Assembly: GCA_021300505.1 (NCBI GenBank)
Contig: JAJTDQ010000014.1
Span: 1 to 47,958 of the forward strand
Length of the DNA stretch: 47,958 nt
Source of the DNA: Cryomorphaceae bacterium
GTDB lineage: Bacteria > Bacteroidota > Bacteroidia > Flavobacteriales_D > Crocinitomicaceae
Direction: 5' to 3'
Notes under the pieces: generated by a model
Databases searched by the model: none
The model's input: only the letters and a program-made list of their open reading frames with translations
Told to the model about the DNA's origin: nothing
Shown here: in pieces, positions 35,247-43,051 of the stretch
Layout: each line of letters begins with the position of its first letter
Position numbering within the stretch: position 1 is the stretch's first letter
Program-made: the position numbers and the translations under genes

Positions 35247-36245
35247 GTGGAAGCAGAAAAGAAAATAGCAGTTATTGGAGGTGGAAGCTGGGCAACCGCA
35301 CTTGTAAAGATATTGTGCAATAACCTCAATTCTGTGAATTGGTGGATGCGAAGCGAAACCGCTGTTGCGCACATTCTAAAGTACAAGCATAATCCAAACT
35401 ACCTTCAGTCGGTAGAATTTGACCTCAACAAAATCAATGTTTCGACAGATTTAGAGGAAATTATTCGTCCCGCAGACATTGTGATTATCGCAACCCCATC
35501 CGCATTCCTTGTCTCCATTTTTGAAAATTTTCCCACGGAAATCATGAAGGACAAGATTGTTTTTTCTGCGGTAAAAGGGATTATTCCTGAATACAATGCC
35601 ATTCCAGCGCGATTCATTCACAAAACATTTGGAACGCCTTACGACAATATCGGGATTATTTGTGGTCCTTGTCATGCGGAAGAGGTGGCACTGGAGCGCC
35701 TTTCCTATTTGACCATCGCCGCACAGGATGATGAAATTGCAGAGGAAGTCGCTGAATTACTCGCTTGCCGTTACATTAAAACGACAATTTCGGACGACCT
35801 CTTTGGTACCGAACTTTCTGCCGTGCTGAAAAATGTTTACGCCCTAGCTTCAGGAATTTGTTCTGGCTTGGGTTACGGGGATAATTTCCAATCGGTATTG
35901 ATTGCCAATGCCATTCAAGAGATTGAAAACTTTATTGATGAAGTGAGTCCGATTCACCGCGATGTGAAGTCAAGTGCTTACCTGGGAGACTTACTCGTAA
36001 CGGCCTATTCGAAATTTTCACGCAACCGGACATTTGGATTCATGATCGGAAAAGGCTATTCCGTGAAAACAGCTCAATTGGAGATGGACATGATCGCGGA
36101 AGGATACTACGCGACGAAATGTGTGATGGAAATCAACAAGAAGTTCCAGGTGGAAATACCCATTGTGGAAGCCGTTTACAACATCTTGTACGAACGGATC
36201 TCTCCAGCTGTTGAAATGCGTCTATTGTCGGATAAGTTATCTTAA
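35247..36245 (+). CDS. gpsA: NAD(P)H-dependent glycerol-3-phosphate dehydrogenase
   Basis: This 332-residue enzyme makes sn-glycerol 3-phosphate from dihydroxyacetone phosphate for phospholipid synthesis. The Rossmann motif is KKIAVIGGGSWATALVKIL. Substrate and catalytic motifs include VIIATPSAFLVSI, FSAVKGIIPEYN, IICGPCHAEEVALE, and LSAVLKNVYALASGICSGLGYGDN with the catalytic Lys. The C-terminal all-helical domain has SSAYLGDLLVTAYSKFSRNRTFGFMIGKGYSVKTAQLEM. Start: the frame opens at TTG 35229, but that codon is inside the -7 promoter box, so GTG 35247 (MEAEKKIAVIGGG) is preferred and fits the family length. It is followed after 4 bases by the GH92 gene. Confidence 0.95.
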   Translation: MEAEKKIAVIGGGSWATALVKILCNNLNSVNWWMRSETAVAHILKYKHNPNYLQSVEFDLNKINVSTDLEEIIRPADIVIIATPSAFLVSIFENFPTEIMKDKIVFSAVKGIIPEYNAIPARFIHKTFGTPYDNIGIICGPCHAEEVALERLSYLTIAAQDDEIAEEVAELLACRYIKTTISDDLFGTELSAVLKNVYALASGICSGLGYGDNFQSVLIANAIQEIENFIDEVSPIHRDVKSSAYLGDLLVTAYSKFSRNRTFGFMIGKGYSVKTAQLEMDMIAEGYYATKCVMEINKKFQVEIPIVEAVYNILYERISPAVEMRLLSDKLS

Positions 36246-36249
36246 GCTC

Positions 36250-38634
36250 ATGCTAGGTCATTTTTTTCTTTCGCATCGATTCATTTTGAATGCCTCTTCT
36301 TTGCGTATCCTTCAGCTTTCATTTTTAATCCTCCATTTTTCATTGTTAACCACCCACTTTTCATTTGGCCAGCGGCTAATTGATCATGTGAACCCGTTTA
36401 TCGGCACCATGAATGCAGGACACACCTATCCTGGTGCGAGCATGCCTTTTGGATCGGTGCAATTGAGTCCTGACACGGATACCATTCCTTTTTCAGTCAA
36501 TGGAAAATACACAGGTGATGTCTACAAATACTGCGCGGGATACCAGTACGACGATCCCACCATTGTTGGATTTACCCATACCCATTTCAGTGGCACTGGT
36601 CACTCCGACTTGGGGGATATTCTCCTTATGCCTGGCACTGGGAAAGTTCAAATGAATCCTGGAACGGAAGATCAGCCCGACAAAGGGTACCGTTCTCGCT
36701 TTTCCCATTCCACAGAAAAAGCAGCACCTAACTATTACAGCGTCTATCTTGAAGACCCAAAAGTGAAGGCGGAAATGACGACTACCACACGTGTTGGGAT
36801 TCATCGCTACACCTTTGATCAGCGAGAAAATGCGCACCTCATCTTGGATTTGATCCATGGTATTTACAATTACGACGGAAAAAATGCGTGGACCTTCCTT
36901 CGGGTTGAGAACGACACCTTGATTACAGGCTACCGTCAAACAAATGGATGGGCTCGTACACGGACTGTATATTTTGCGATTTCCTTTTCTCAACCCATCA
37001 GCACCTATGGATTTGAAAACAACCGTCCATCGGGATACAATGGCTTTTGGGGAAAATTCAACCAATCCAAAGATTTTCCTGAGATGGCTGGTGAAGGCAT
37101 TCGCGGTCACATCCATTTTGATTTGAAAGCCAATCCAGTCTTGATGGTCAAAGTTGCGCTCTCACCCGTAAGCACGGAAGGTGCCATTGCGAATATGCGC
37201 GCTGAAGCACCACTGTGGGACTTTGAATCGATAAAAAGCCAAGGTCAAGCAGCGTGGGAAAGTGAATTATCGAAGGTCAAGATTGAAGCAATTACACCAG
37301 AAGAATACACGAACTTTTACACTGCCCTTTACCATTGTTACCTCGGAACAACCGTCTACATGGACAAGGACAACAGATACAAAGGACTTGATCAGAACAT
37401 TCATACGGCAGAGGGATTTATCAATTACACCACCTTCTCCTTGTGGGATACCTACCGCGCCTTGCATCCTTTGTACAATATCCTGCAGCCCAAGCGCAAC
37501 AGTGACATGATCAATTCCATGCTCGCGCATTACGACCAAAGTGTACATAAGATGTTGCCTGTTTGGTCGCATTATGCCAATGACAATTGGTGCATGATTG
37601 GGTACCACTCTGTTTCCGTTTTAGCTGATGCCATGGTAAAAGGTGTAACAGGCTTCGACCACATGCGTGCTTTGGAGGCAAGTATTCAAACATCGAACAA
37701 TGAATGGTTTGACGGCTTAAAATCCTACATGTCAAATTCGTTTTATGTAGCGGAAGACCAAAGTGGGAATTCCGTGTCAAAAACCTTAGAATTTGCCTAC
37801 GACGATTGGACTATTGCGCAAATGTTGGCGCTGCATCCAGAATTATCTCAAGGGGCAGAAATTGATTTGAAAGACTATTATCTGATGCGTGCGGATTCCT
37901 ACACTGAGGTATTTGATTCGACCATCGGATTCATGCGACCGCGATTAGCCAATGGCAACTTCAAATCACCGTTTGATCCTTTGGACACGCATGGACAAGG
38001 ATTTATTGAAGGTAATGCGTGGAATTATAGCCTCTATGTTCCACACAACCCGAAAGCCTTGATTTCATTGATGGGTGGTGACAAACATTTTGTCGAACAC
38101 CTTGATTCCCTGTTCACCATGCCTTTGGCGGACAAGTACATTGAGCATACGGAAGACATCATGCGCGCTGGAATCATCGGTAACTATGTGCATGGAAATG
38201 AACCGTCCCACCATGTACCTTTTCTTTATAACTGGACCTCACAACCTTGGAAAACACAGGCACAAACACGCGCCATTCTTCCATCACAATACAAAGCAAC
38301 TGCAGATGGCTTGGGCGGCAATGACGACTGTGGACAGATGAGTGCTTGGATGGTGTTTGCGTCACTTGGCTTTTATCCTGTGGCACCCGGCTCAACCGAA
38401 TATGCCTTGACAAGTCCAAGTGTGAAATCGGCGGAACTGCAGTTGGAAAACGGTAAGACCTTCACAGTGAAAGTCAGTCATCAAGCACCGAAAAACGTGT
38501 ATATTCAAGCTGTATATCTCAATGGCAAGCCTTTAAATCGCTTATTCATCACCCATGCCGATCTTGTGAATGGTGGAACATTGGAATTTAACCTCGGTTC
38601 ACGGCCAAATACACGATTAGGAATCAACCGCTAA
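36250..38634 (+). CDS. Secreted GH92 family alpha-mannosidase
   Basis: This 794-residue glycoside hydrolase of family 92 removes alpha-linked mannose (often alpha-1,2) from N-glycans or mannans by a calcium-dependent inverting mechanism. The N-terminal beta-sandwich begins DHVNPFIGTMNAGHTYPGASMPFGSVQLSPDT. The catalytic (alpha/alpha)6 barrel has YTTFSLWDTYRALHPL, SKTLEFAYDDWTIAQM, NEPSHHVPFLYNW (about residue 650) and GGNDDCGQMSAWMVFASLGFYPVAPGS (about 689). Both family signatures carrying the acid/base residues are intact. An N-terminal signal peptide ends at HFSFGQ. The ATG at 36250 gives an unusually long lead of about 20 residues before the hydrophobic core. It follows gpsA by 4 bases. 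Location: periplasm or cell surface. Confidence 0.93.
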   Translation: MLGHFFLSHRFILNASSLRILQLSFLILHFSLLTTHFSFGQRLIDHVNPFIGTMNAGHTYPGASMPFGSVQLSPDTDTIPFSVNGKYTGDVYKYCAGYQYDDPTIVGFTHTHFSGTGHSDLGDILLMPGTGKVQMNPGTEDQPDKGYRSRFSHSTEKAAPNYYSVYLEDPKVKAEMTTTTRVGIHRYTFDQRENAHLILDLIHGIYNYDGKNAWTFLRVENDTLITGYRQTNGWARTRTVYFAISFSQPISTYGFENNRPSGYNGFWGKFNQSKDFPEMAGEGIRGHIHFDLKANPVLMVKVALSPVSTEGAIANMRAEAPLWDFESIKSQGQAAWESELSKVKIEAITPEEYTNFYTALYHCYLGTTVYMDKDNRYKGLDQNIHTAEGFINYTTFSLWDTYRALHPLYNILQPKRNSDMINSMLAHYDQSVHKMLPVWSHYANDNWCMIGYHSVSVLADAMVKGVTGFDHMRALEASIQTSNNEWFDGLKSYMSNSFYVAEDQSGNSVSKTLEFAYDDWTIAQMLALHPELSQGAEIDLKDYYLMRADSYTEVFDSTIGFMRPRLANGNFKSPFDPLDTHGQGFIEGNAWNYSLYVPHNPKALISLMGGDKHFVEHLDSLFTMPLADKYIEHTEDIMRAGIIGNYVHGNEPSHHVPFLYNWTSQPWKTQAQTRAILPSQYKATADGLGGNDDCGQMSAWMVFASLGFYPVAPGSTEYALTSPSVKSAELQLENGKTFTVKVSHQAPKNVYIQAVYLNGKPLNRLFITHADLVNGGTLEFNLGSRPNTRLGINR

Positions 38635-38696
38635 TACCTTGTAGAATTGTGGCAACGATTCCAAGCTTGAAGCACGATTAACTCCTCTCTTTTTAG

Positions 38697-38704
38697 TAGT
38701 TTTG
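38697..38704 (+). promoter_or_regulatory. -7 promoter box for the aspartate kinase gene
   Basis: TAGTTTTG matches TAnnTTTG exactly and ends only 5 bases before ATG 38710, so the mRNA would be leaderless or nearly so. No convincing -33 element is seen. Confidence 0.55.
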
Positions 38705-38709
38705 GACCT

Positions 38710-39987
38710 ATGAAAGTGTTCAAATTTGGCGGCGCATCAGTCAAAGATTCATCGGCGGTGCGCAATGTTTCCGGCATTCTATCCCTTTTTCGAGGTGAGA
38801 AAATCACCGTTGTCGTTTCTGCTATGGGGAAAACCACCAACAAGTTGGAAGAAATCGTTGCAGCTGAACAGCGACACGATAAAAAAGCATTTGATGCCTT
38901 GGTGGATGATCTCTATGCCTTTCATCTCGACATCATGGCCGAGCTGTTTCAAGAGCGGCATTATGCGGCTCACAATGCTATTGAGGACATCTTCGAACGT
39001 CTACGTGTACGCTTTCATCAACCTTTTCCCGAGAATTTTGATTATGCGTACGATCAGGTTGTTTCTTTGGGTGAGCTGTTGTCCACACAAATTATTTCTG
39101 CCTTCCTCAATGAGCAAGGTCATGCTACACGATGGGCAGATTCACGCCAATTGATACGTACCGACAATCGCTACCGTGAAGGGAACGTAGATTGGAAAAA
39201 AACAGAAGATCTCATACGCGAACGTTTGATCCCTGCCTTTGAGCAAAATGATATTCTGATTACCCAAGGCTTTATTGGTGCCACGGCTGAAGGATTTACC
39301 ACAACTTTAGGTCGTGAAGGCTCTGATTATACCGCAGGAATCTTAGCATACTGCACCGATGCCGAGAGCGTTACCATTTGGAAAGATGTTCCAGGGATGC
39401 TCAATGCCGATCCAAAATACTTCGAAAACACAGTGAAACTCGATCAGATTTCATTCCGCGAAGCCATTGAATTGTCGTATTATGGAGCTTCTGTGATCCA
39501 TCCGAAAACAGTGAAGCCACTTCAAAACAAAGGCATTCCACTTTTTGTAAAGTCGTTTCTTGAGCCTGAAGCAGAAGGTACAGTTATTCAAGCTTCAACG
39601 GCCAACGACCATTTGATTCCATCATTCATTGTGATGAGAAATCAAGTGTTGTTTTCCTTCAACCGACGCGATTTTTCTTTCATTGTTGAGGAGCATCTGA
39701 GCGATATCTTCAACCGTTTGGCTACCATTGGGGTGAAAATCAATTTGATGCAAAATTCCGCGTTGAATTTTTCTATTCTTGCCGACCGCAGTAAAACAGA
39801 TCCGGAGAAAGTCATTGAGCTGTTCACAGACAACTACGAAGTTCGCTACAATGAAGGACTTGAACTCGTGACCATTCGCCATTACGATGCTAAAACTTTA
39901 GCGATGCTAAGCGAAGGAAAAGAAACCTTGGTTGAACAACGTACGCGCCAAACTGCAAGGCTTGTATTGAAGGAAAAAATAGCATAA
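38710..39987 (+). CDS. Aspartate kinase
   Basis: This 425-residue monofunctional aspartokinase phosphorylates aspartate at the start of the lysine, threonine and methionine pathway. The kinase domain has the FKFGGASVKDSSAV motif, VVVSAMGKTTNKLEE, the VVSLGELLS segment, GFIGATAEGFTTTLGREGSDYTAG, and TIWKDVPGMLNADPK. The C-terminal region (about 300-425) carries ACT-type allosteric domains (FSFIVEEHLSDIFNRLATIGVKINLMQNSALNFSI). There is no homoserine dehydrogenase fusion. The ATG at 38710 directly follows a -7 box. An inverted repeat starts right after its stop codon and lies in front of feoA, which is the start of a separate iron-uptake unit. Confidence 0.95.
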   Translation: MKVFKFGGASVKDSSAVRNVSGILSLFRGEKITVVVSAMGKTTNKLEEIVAAEQRHDKKAFDALVDDLYAFHLDIMAELFQERHYAAHNAIEDIFERLRVRFHQPFPENFDYAYDQVVSLGELLSTQIISAFLNEQGHATRWADSRQLIRTDNRYREGNVDWKKTEDLIRERLIPAFEQNDILITQGFIGATAEGFTTTLGREGSDYTAGILAYCTDAESVTIWKDVPGMLNADPKYFENTVKLDQISFREAIELSYYGASVIHPKTVKPLQNKGIPLFVKSFLEPEAEGTVIQASTANDHLIPSFIVMRNQVLFSFNRRDFSFIVEEHLSDIFNRLATIGVKINLMQNSALNFSILADRSKTDPEKVIELFTDNYEVRYNEGLELVTIRHYDAKTLAMLSEGKETLVEQRTRQTARLVLKEKIA

Positions 39988-40007
39988 AATACCTCGAATA
40001 AGGTATT
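39988..40007. promoter_or_regulatory. Perfect inverted repeat upstream of feoA, candidate operator
   Basis: AATACCT (39988-39994) and AGGTATT (40001-40007) are perfect 7-base arms around a 6-base spacer. The right arm ends 20 bases before the -7 box of feoA (40028-40035), i.e. at the expected -33 position. No T-run follows, so it is a poor terminator for the aspartate kinase gene. An iron-responsive repressor site is a reasonable inference. Confidence 0.5.
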
Positions 40008-40027
40008 CAAAAACCCTTGTTAAGCGT

Positions 40028-40035
40028 TATTTTTG
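40028..40035 (+). promoter_or_regulatory. -7 promoter box of the feoAB operon
   Basis: TATTTTTG fits TAnnTTTG exactly, 16 bases before the feoA ATG at 40052. The palindrome at 39988-40007 overlaps the -33 position. Confidence 0.55.
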
Positions 40036-40051
40036 TAGTTAATAGGTCTAC

Positions 40052-40294
40052 ATGTCAGCAAAACTCTCGGATATAAAAAATGGCAATTGCGCAACAGTCA
40101 CTTCCATCGAGGATTCGTCCATTCGGTTGAAGCTGATGGAAATGGGTCTTTTGCCAGGCCGTGAGGTAACCGTTTTGTTTCGCGCACCGCTCGGTGATCC
40201 AATGGCGATTGATGTCGATGGGTACACTTTGTCGTTGCGACTTGATGAGGCTTCGATGATTCAAGTGGAGGAACACACCTTTGCTTTTGCGTAA
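40052..40294 (+). CDS. feoA: Ferrous iron transport protein FeoA
   Basis: This 80-residue cytoplasmic SH3-like protein assists FeoB. The family pattern is clear: LSDIKNGNCATVTSIEDSSIRLKLMEMGLLPGREVTVLFRAPLGDP, with the conserved LMEMGLLPG turn, followed by AIDVDGYTLSLRLDEASMIQVE. Length is normal for FeoA. It starts the feoA-feoB-small peptide operon, with a -7 box and a palindrome just upstream. The feoB start is 10 bases after its stop. Confidence 0.97.
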   Translation: MSAKLSDIKNGNCATVTSIEDSSIRLKLMEMGLLPGREVTVLFRAPLGDPMAIDVDGYTLSLRLDEASMIQVEEHTFAFA

Positions 40295-40304
40295 GGCTAA
40301 TACC

Positions 40305-42254
40305 ATGAAGATTGCACTACTTGGAAATCCAAATACAGGTAAAAGTTCTGTTTTCAACCTCGTTACTGGACTGCGTCAACAAGTAGGAAATTTCCCGGGT
40401 ATTACAGTCGAAAAGAAGACTGGGACGTTGCAAATTGAAGGCAATACACATACGCTAATTGATTTTCCCGGGACCTACAGCTTGTATCCAAGATCCAAAG
40501 ACGAGCAGGTTGTGTATTCCGTGCTTTCAGATAACCAAGCGGAGGATTACCCTGATCTTGTTATTGTTGTTGTGGATCAGTCCAACCTCGAACGAAACTT
40601 ATTCCTGTTTTCTCAGATTTATGATTTAGGTCTTCCTACACTAATGGTTTTGAACATGACCGACCTGGCTATACGCAATGGAATAGCCGTAGATGTCGAG
40701 CAACTTCATACATTCTTTCCTGCCGCACAAATCGTATCCACGAATGCAAGAGTAGGCATGGGTAAAGAGCGATTAATGACGGCAATAGCTGAAATAGCGA
40801 AAGCTAACCCAGAAAAAAGGAACCCAATTCCACTTTGTCAAGTTGATGACGTGTCCTGCCAAGAGCAAGAAGCAGAGGTGCGTTATACCTTCATCAAGCA
40901 AATCATCGCTTTATCACTTTCGAAAATAGAAAAAGAAAAAAAAGCTTCGGTCAGCAAACTCGATCGCGTTTTCGTTCATCCTGTTTTCGGGTATATCATC
41001 TTTGCTGCAATACTTTTTATCGTTTTCCAATTCATCTTTGCCTTTGCCGCAATCCCTATGGATTTCATTGATACCGGCTTTGCTGAATTTGGAAATTGGC
41101 TCTCTTATTCCTTACCTACAGGCGTGTTTTCCGATTTAATTTGTCAAGGAATTATTCCTGGAATTGGCGGTGTTTTGGTCTTTGTACCACAAATAGCGCT
41201 CTTGTTTTTCTTCATTTCCATATTGGAAGAAACAGGGTATTTGTCCCGTGTGGTATTTATCATGGACCGACTCATGCGACCTTTAGGGTTGAATGGGAAA
41301 AGTGTTGTGCCATTGATGTCGAGTGTTGCTTGTGCAATTCCTGGCGTCATGGCTACACGGACTATTGCGGATTGGAAAGAGCGAATGATCACGAGCCTTG
41401 TTGCTCCGCTGATGAGTTGTAGCGCGCGGATTCCCGTTTATACCCTACTCATTGCTTTAGTAATTCCAAAGACCACAATTCTCGGAGTTTTTAACATGCA
41501 GGGACTTGTACTCTTTGGACTGTATTCACTAGGATTAGTGTCAGCTTTGCTTGTAGCGGCAATTCTTAAACTAATTTTAACATCGCGAGATAAGGGCTTT
41601 TTAATGCTTGAGCTTCCAAGCTTCAAATCACCACGTTGGGGAAATGTAGGTATAACCGTTTGGGAAAAAGTAAAGGTGTTTATTCTTGATGCAGGTAAAG
41701 TCATTTTGGCGATCTCCATTCTTCTTTGGGCATTAGCGACCTATGGCCCAAGCGAAACAATGCGAAACAACATTGCCAAGGCGAAGAAGGAATCGAAAGA
41801 ATTATGTCTTTCTGAAGAAGAAACCAACCAAAGTATAGCCTCCGCAAAAATGGAGAGTTCTTACATAGGTCACCTTGGTCATTTTATTGAGCCTGCCATT
41901 CGACCTCTTGGATACGATTGGAAGATTGGAATCTCACTCATTACTTCATTCGCCGCGCGCGAGGTATTCGTTGGTTCACTTTCTACGATTTATGCCGTGA
42001 ATGAAACCGATGATGTCAACAAGCGACTCATCGATAAAATGCGTGCAGAGCGAAGAGCCGACGGTACCAAAGTGTATACGCTTGCTGCTGGCGCTTCTCT
42101 CATGGTGTTTTATGTCTTCGCAATGCAGTGCATGGCGACACTGGCAGTAGTAAAACGAGAAACCAACAGCTGGAAATGGCCTTTGATCCAAATAGGATTT
42201 ATGGGTGCCTTGGCTTACTTTGGTGCAATGATTACATTTTATACGCTCTCCTGA
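40305..42254 (+). CDS. feoB: Ferrous iron transporter FeoB
   Basis: This 649-residue inner-membrane Fe(II) transporter has an N-terminal G domain: G1 LLGNPNTGKSSVFN, switch I GNFPGITVEKKTG, G3 LIDFPGTYSL, G4 LNMTDL and G5 STNA. Two Gate domains and a nucleoside-recognition core follow: GGVLVFVPQIALLFFFISILEETGY, VPLMSSVACAIPGVMATRTI, APLMSCSARIPVYTLLIA (with the conserved Cys), then LITSFAAREVFVGSLSTIYAV and a C-terminal helix pair. It is at the short end of the family but no motif is missing. A TTG at 40281 in the same frame lies inside feoA and is rejected for ATG 40305 (MKIALLGNPNTGKSS). The stop overlaps the start of the 43-residue gene downstream. Confidence 0.97.
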   Translation: MKIALLGNPNTGKSSVFNLVTGLRQQVGNFPGITVEKKTGTLQIEGNTHTLIDFPGTYSLYPRSKDEQVVYSVLSDNQAEDYPDLVIVVVDQSNLERNLFLFSQIYDLGLPTLMVLNMTDLAIRNGIAVDVEQLHTFFPAAQIVSTNARVGMGKERLMTAIAEIAKANPEKRNPIPLCQVDDVSCQEQEAEVRYTFIKQIIALSLSKIEKEKKASVSKLDRVFVHPVFGYIIFAAILFIVFQFIFAFAAIPMDFIDTGFAEFGNWLSYSLPTGVFSDLICQGIIPGIGGVLVFVPQIALLFFFISILEETGYLSRVVFIMDRLMRPLGLNGKSVVPLMSSVACAIPGVMATRTIADWKERMITSLVAPLMSCSARIPVYTLLIALVIPKTTILGVFNMQGLVLFGLYSLGLVSALLVAAILKLILTSRDKGFLMLELPSFKSPRWGNVGITVWEKVKVFILDAGKVILAISILLWALATYGPSETMRNNIAKAKKESKELCLSEEETNQSIASAKMESSYIGHLGHFIEPAIRPLGYDWKIGISLITSFAAREVFVGSLSTIYAVNETDDVNKRLIDKMRAERRADGTKVYTLAAGASLMVFYVFAMQCMATLAVVKRETNSWKWPLIQIGFMGALAYFGAMITFYTLS

Positions 42255-42385
42255 TGCAAGAAATTCTAGTCATCCTCGCCGTATCTGCTGCATGTATCTT
42301 TCTTGCGCTACAATTCTACACGAAGTTCGTGCGTAAGGATTCGAAATGTGAAGGATGTGCGGTTGGGAAAATTCAGGAGAAGTAG
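42254..42385 (+). CDS. FeoB-associated Cys-rich small membrane protein
   Basis: This 43-residue peptide is encoded directly after feoB; its ATG shares a base with the feoB TGA (42252-42254), so it is translationally coupled. It has one membrane helix (ILVILAVSAACIFLALQFY) followed by a basic turn and a CEGCAVG motif near the C-terminus. That helix-plus-CxxC layout is the one seen in small FeoB-associated proteins in other bacteria. It may help assemble FeoB or handle Fe(II) at the cytoplasmic face, but its exact function is not shown. Its stop codon overlaps the left inverted-repeat end of the neighbouring transposase unit. Confidence 0.85.
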   Translation: MQEILVILAVSAACIFLALQFYTKFVRKDSKCEGCAVGKIQEK

Positions 42386-42402
42386 GTCGTTTTTATTCTA
42401 CT

Positions 42403-42999
42403 CTAATCTTCACTCTTTAAATTCAATTTTTTCTTCTTTTTCTTCTTCCAATTCCTTGGATTATCGATAATGTATTTTTCGATTCGATGATAATCTCTCT
42501 GATTTCTAATGATATGCTCGTAATAATTTCTCTGAAAGATTTTATTTGGAGCGAAGGGGGCGGCTGGAGCGGCTGGGGCGAATGGCAATTCGCCCGATCT
42601 AGAATTTAAAAAAAGATTTATCTTTTTTGTGCTGGCGCCTTTAAATCCGCGGATTATTGCGCCAATGGTATGTGAAGGGCTTTTTGGATTCGAATGGATC
42701 CATTCTTCGTTTTCTTTTTTTTCGATTTGAGTGATAATGGTTACGATCATATGCATGTGGTCAGGCATAATGATAAATTCTCCCAAAACGACATTAGGTC
42801 GCAATTGAATAGTATTCATCCATTCGTCTTCGACGATTTTTCCAACGGAACTTAGGATCATTTTTCCGTCTTCAATTTTGCCAAATAAATGTTTTCGATT
42901 TTGAGTAACGATGGTAATAAAATAACTCCCCTTTTGAGAATAGTCATAGTTCTTTAGACGAATAGAGCGCCTATTCGGTAGATTTGAATTCGTTGACAT
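42403..42999 (-). CDS. REP-associated tyrosine transposase-like protein (Y1_Tnp)
   Basis: This 198-residue protein is of the TnpA_REP/RAYT group. It has NRRSIRLKNYDYSQKGSYFITIVTQNRKHLFG at the N-terminus, the HUH-type metal motif PDHMHMIV (His81-x-His83), GAIIRGFKGASTKKIN, and the catalytic-helix region FQRNYYEHIIRNQRDYHRIEKYII (Tyr159/Tyr160 candidates). A Pro/Ala-rich insert (LPFAPAAPAAPFAP, about 138-151) and an Lys-rich tail (KKKKKKK) are unusual low-complexity additions. It is minus strand between the feo operon and the MFS transporter. RAYTs act on REP palindromes in many genomes. No clear REP is identified here; one 8-bp A/T hairpin lies upstream. Confidence 0.9.
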   Translation of the reverse strand: MSTNSNLPNRRSIRLKNYDYSQKGSYFITIVTQNRKHLFGKIEDGKMILSSVGKIVEDEWMNTIQLRPNVVLGEFIIMPDHMHMIVTIITQIEKKENEEWIHSNPKSPSHTIGAIIRGFKGASTKKINLFLNSRSGELPFAPAAPAAPFAPNKIFQRNYYEHIIRNQRDYHRIEKYIIDNPRNWKKKKKKKLNLKSED

Positions 43000-43003
43000 T
43001 TGG

Positions 43004-43031
43004 ATTTTTTCATAAGAAGTTACGAAAAAAT
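43004..43031. repeat. A/T-rich inverted repeat upstream of the RAYT gene
   Basis: ATTTTTTC (43004-43011) pairs with GAAAAAAT (43024-43031) around a 12-base loop. It lies between the RAYT start and the end of the MFS gene. It could be a RAYT-associated hairpin or a weak terminator for the MFS gene. Confidence 0.4.
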
Positions 43032-43051
43032 GTTCGACCTAAATGATCTTT

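Larger units (their letters stand above)
42383..43041. mobile_element. RAYT-type single-gene transposase unit with short inverted ends
   Basis: A tyrosine (Y1) HUH transposase gene (42403-42999) lies between TAGGTCG at 42383-42389 and its inverted copy CGACCTA at 43035-43041. Seven-base matches can arise by chance; true HUH elements often have hairpin ends rather than inverted repeats. I list this as a candidate unit, not a proven insertion. No target duplication is seen. Confidence 0.4.

Noticed and set aside
36493-37116. 207-codon minus-strand frame inside the GH92 gene
   Set aside because: It is a shadow of strongly conserved GH92 sequence, with no domain and no promoter.
39988-40007. Intrinsic terminator of the aspartate kinase gene
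   Set aside because: The stem is A/T-rich (7 bp) with no following T-run; its position fits an operator better.
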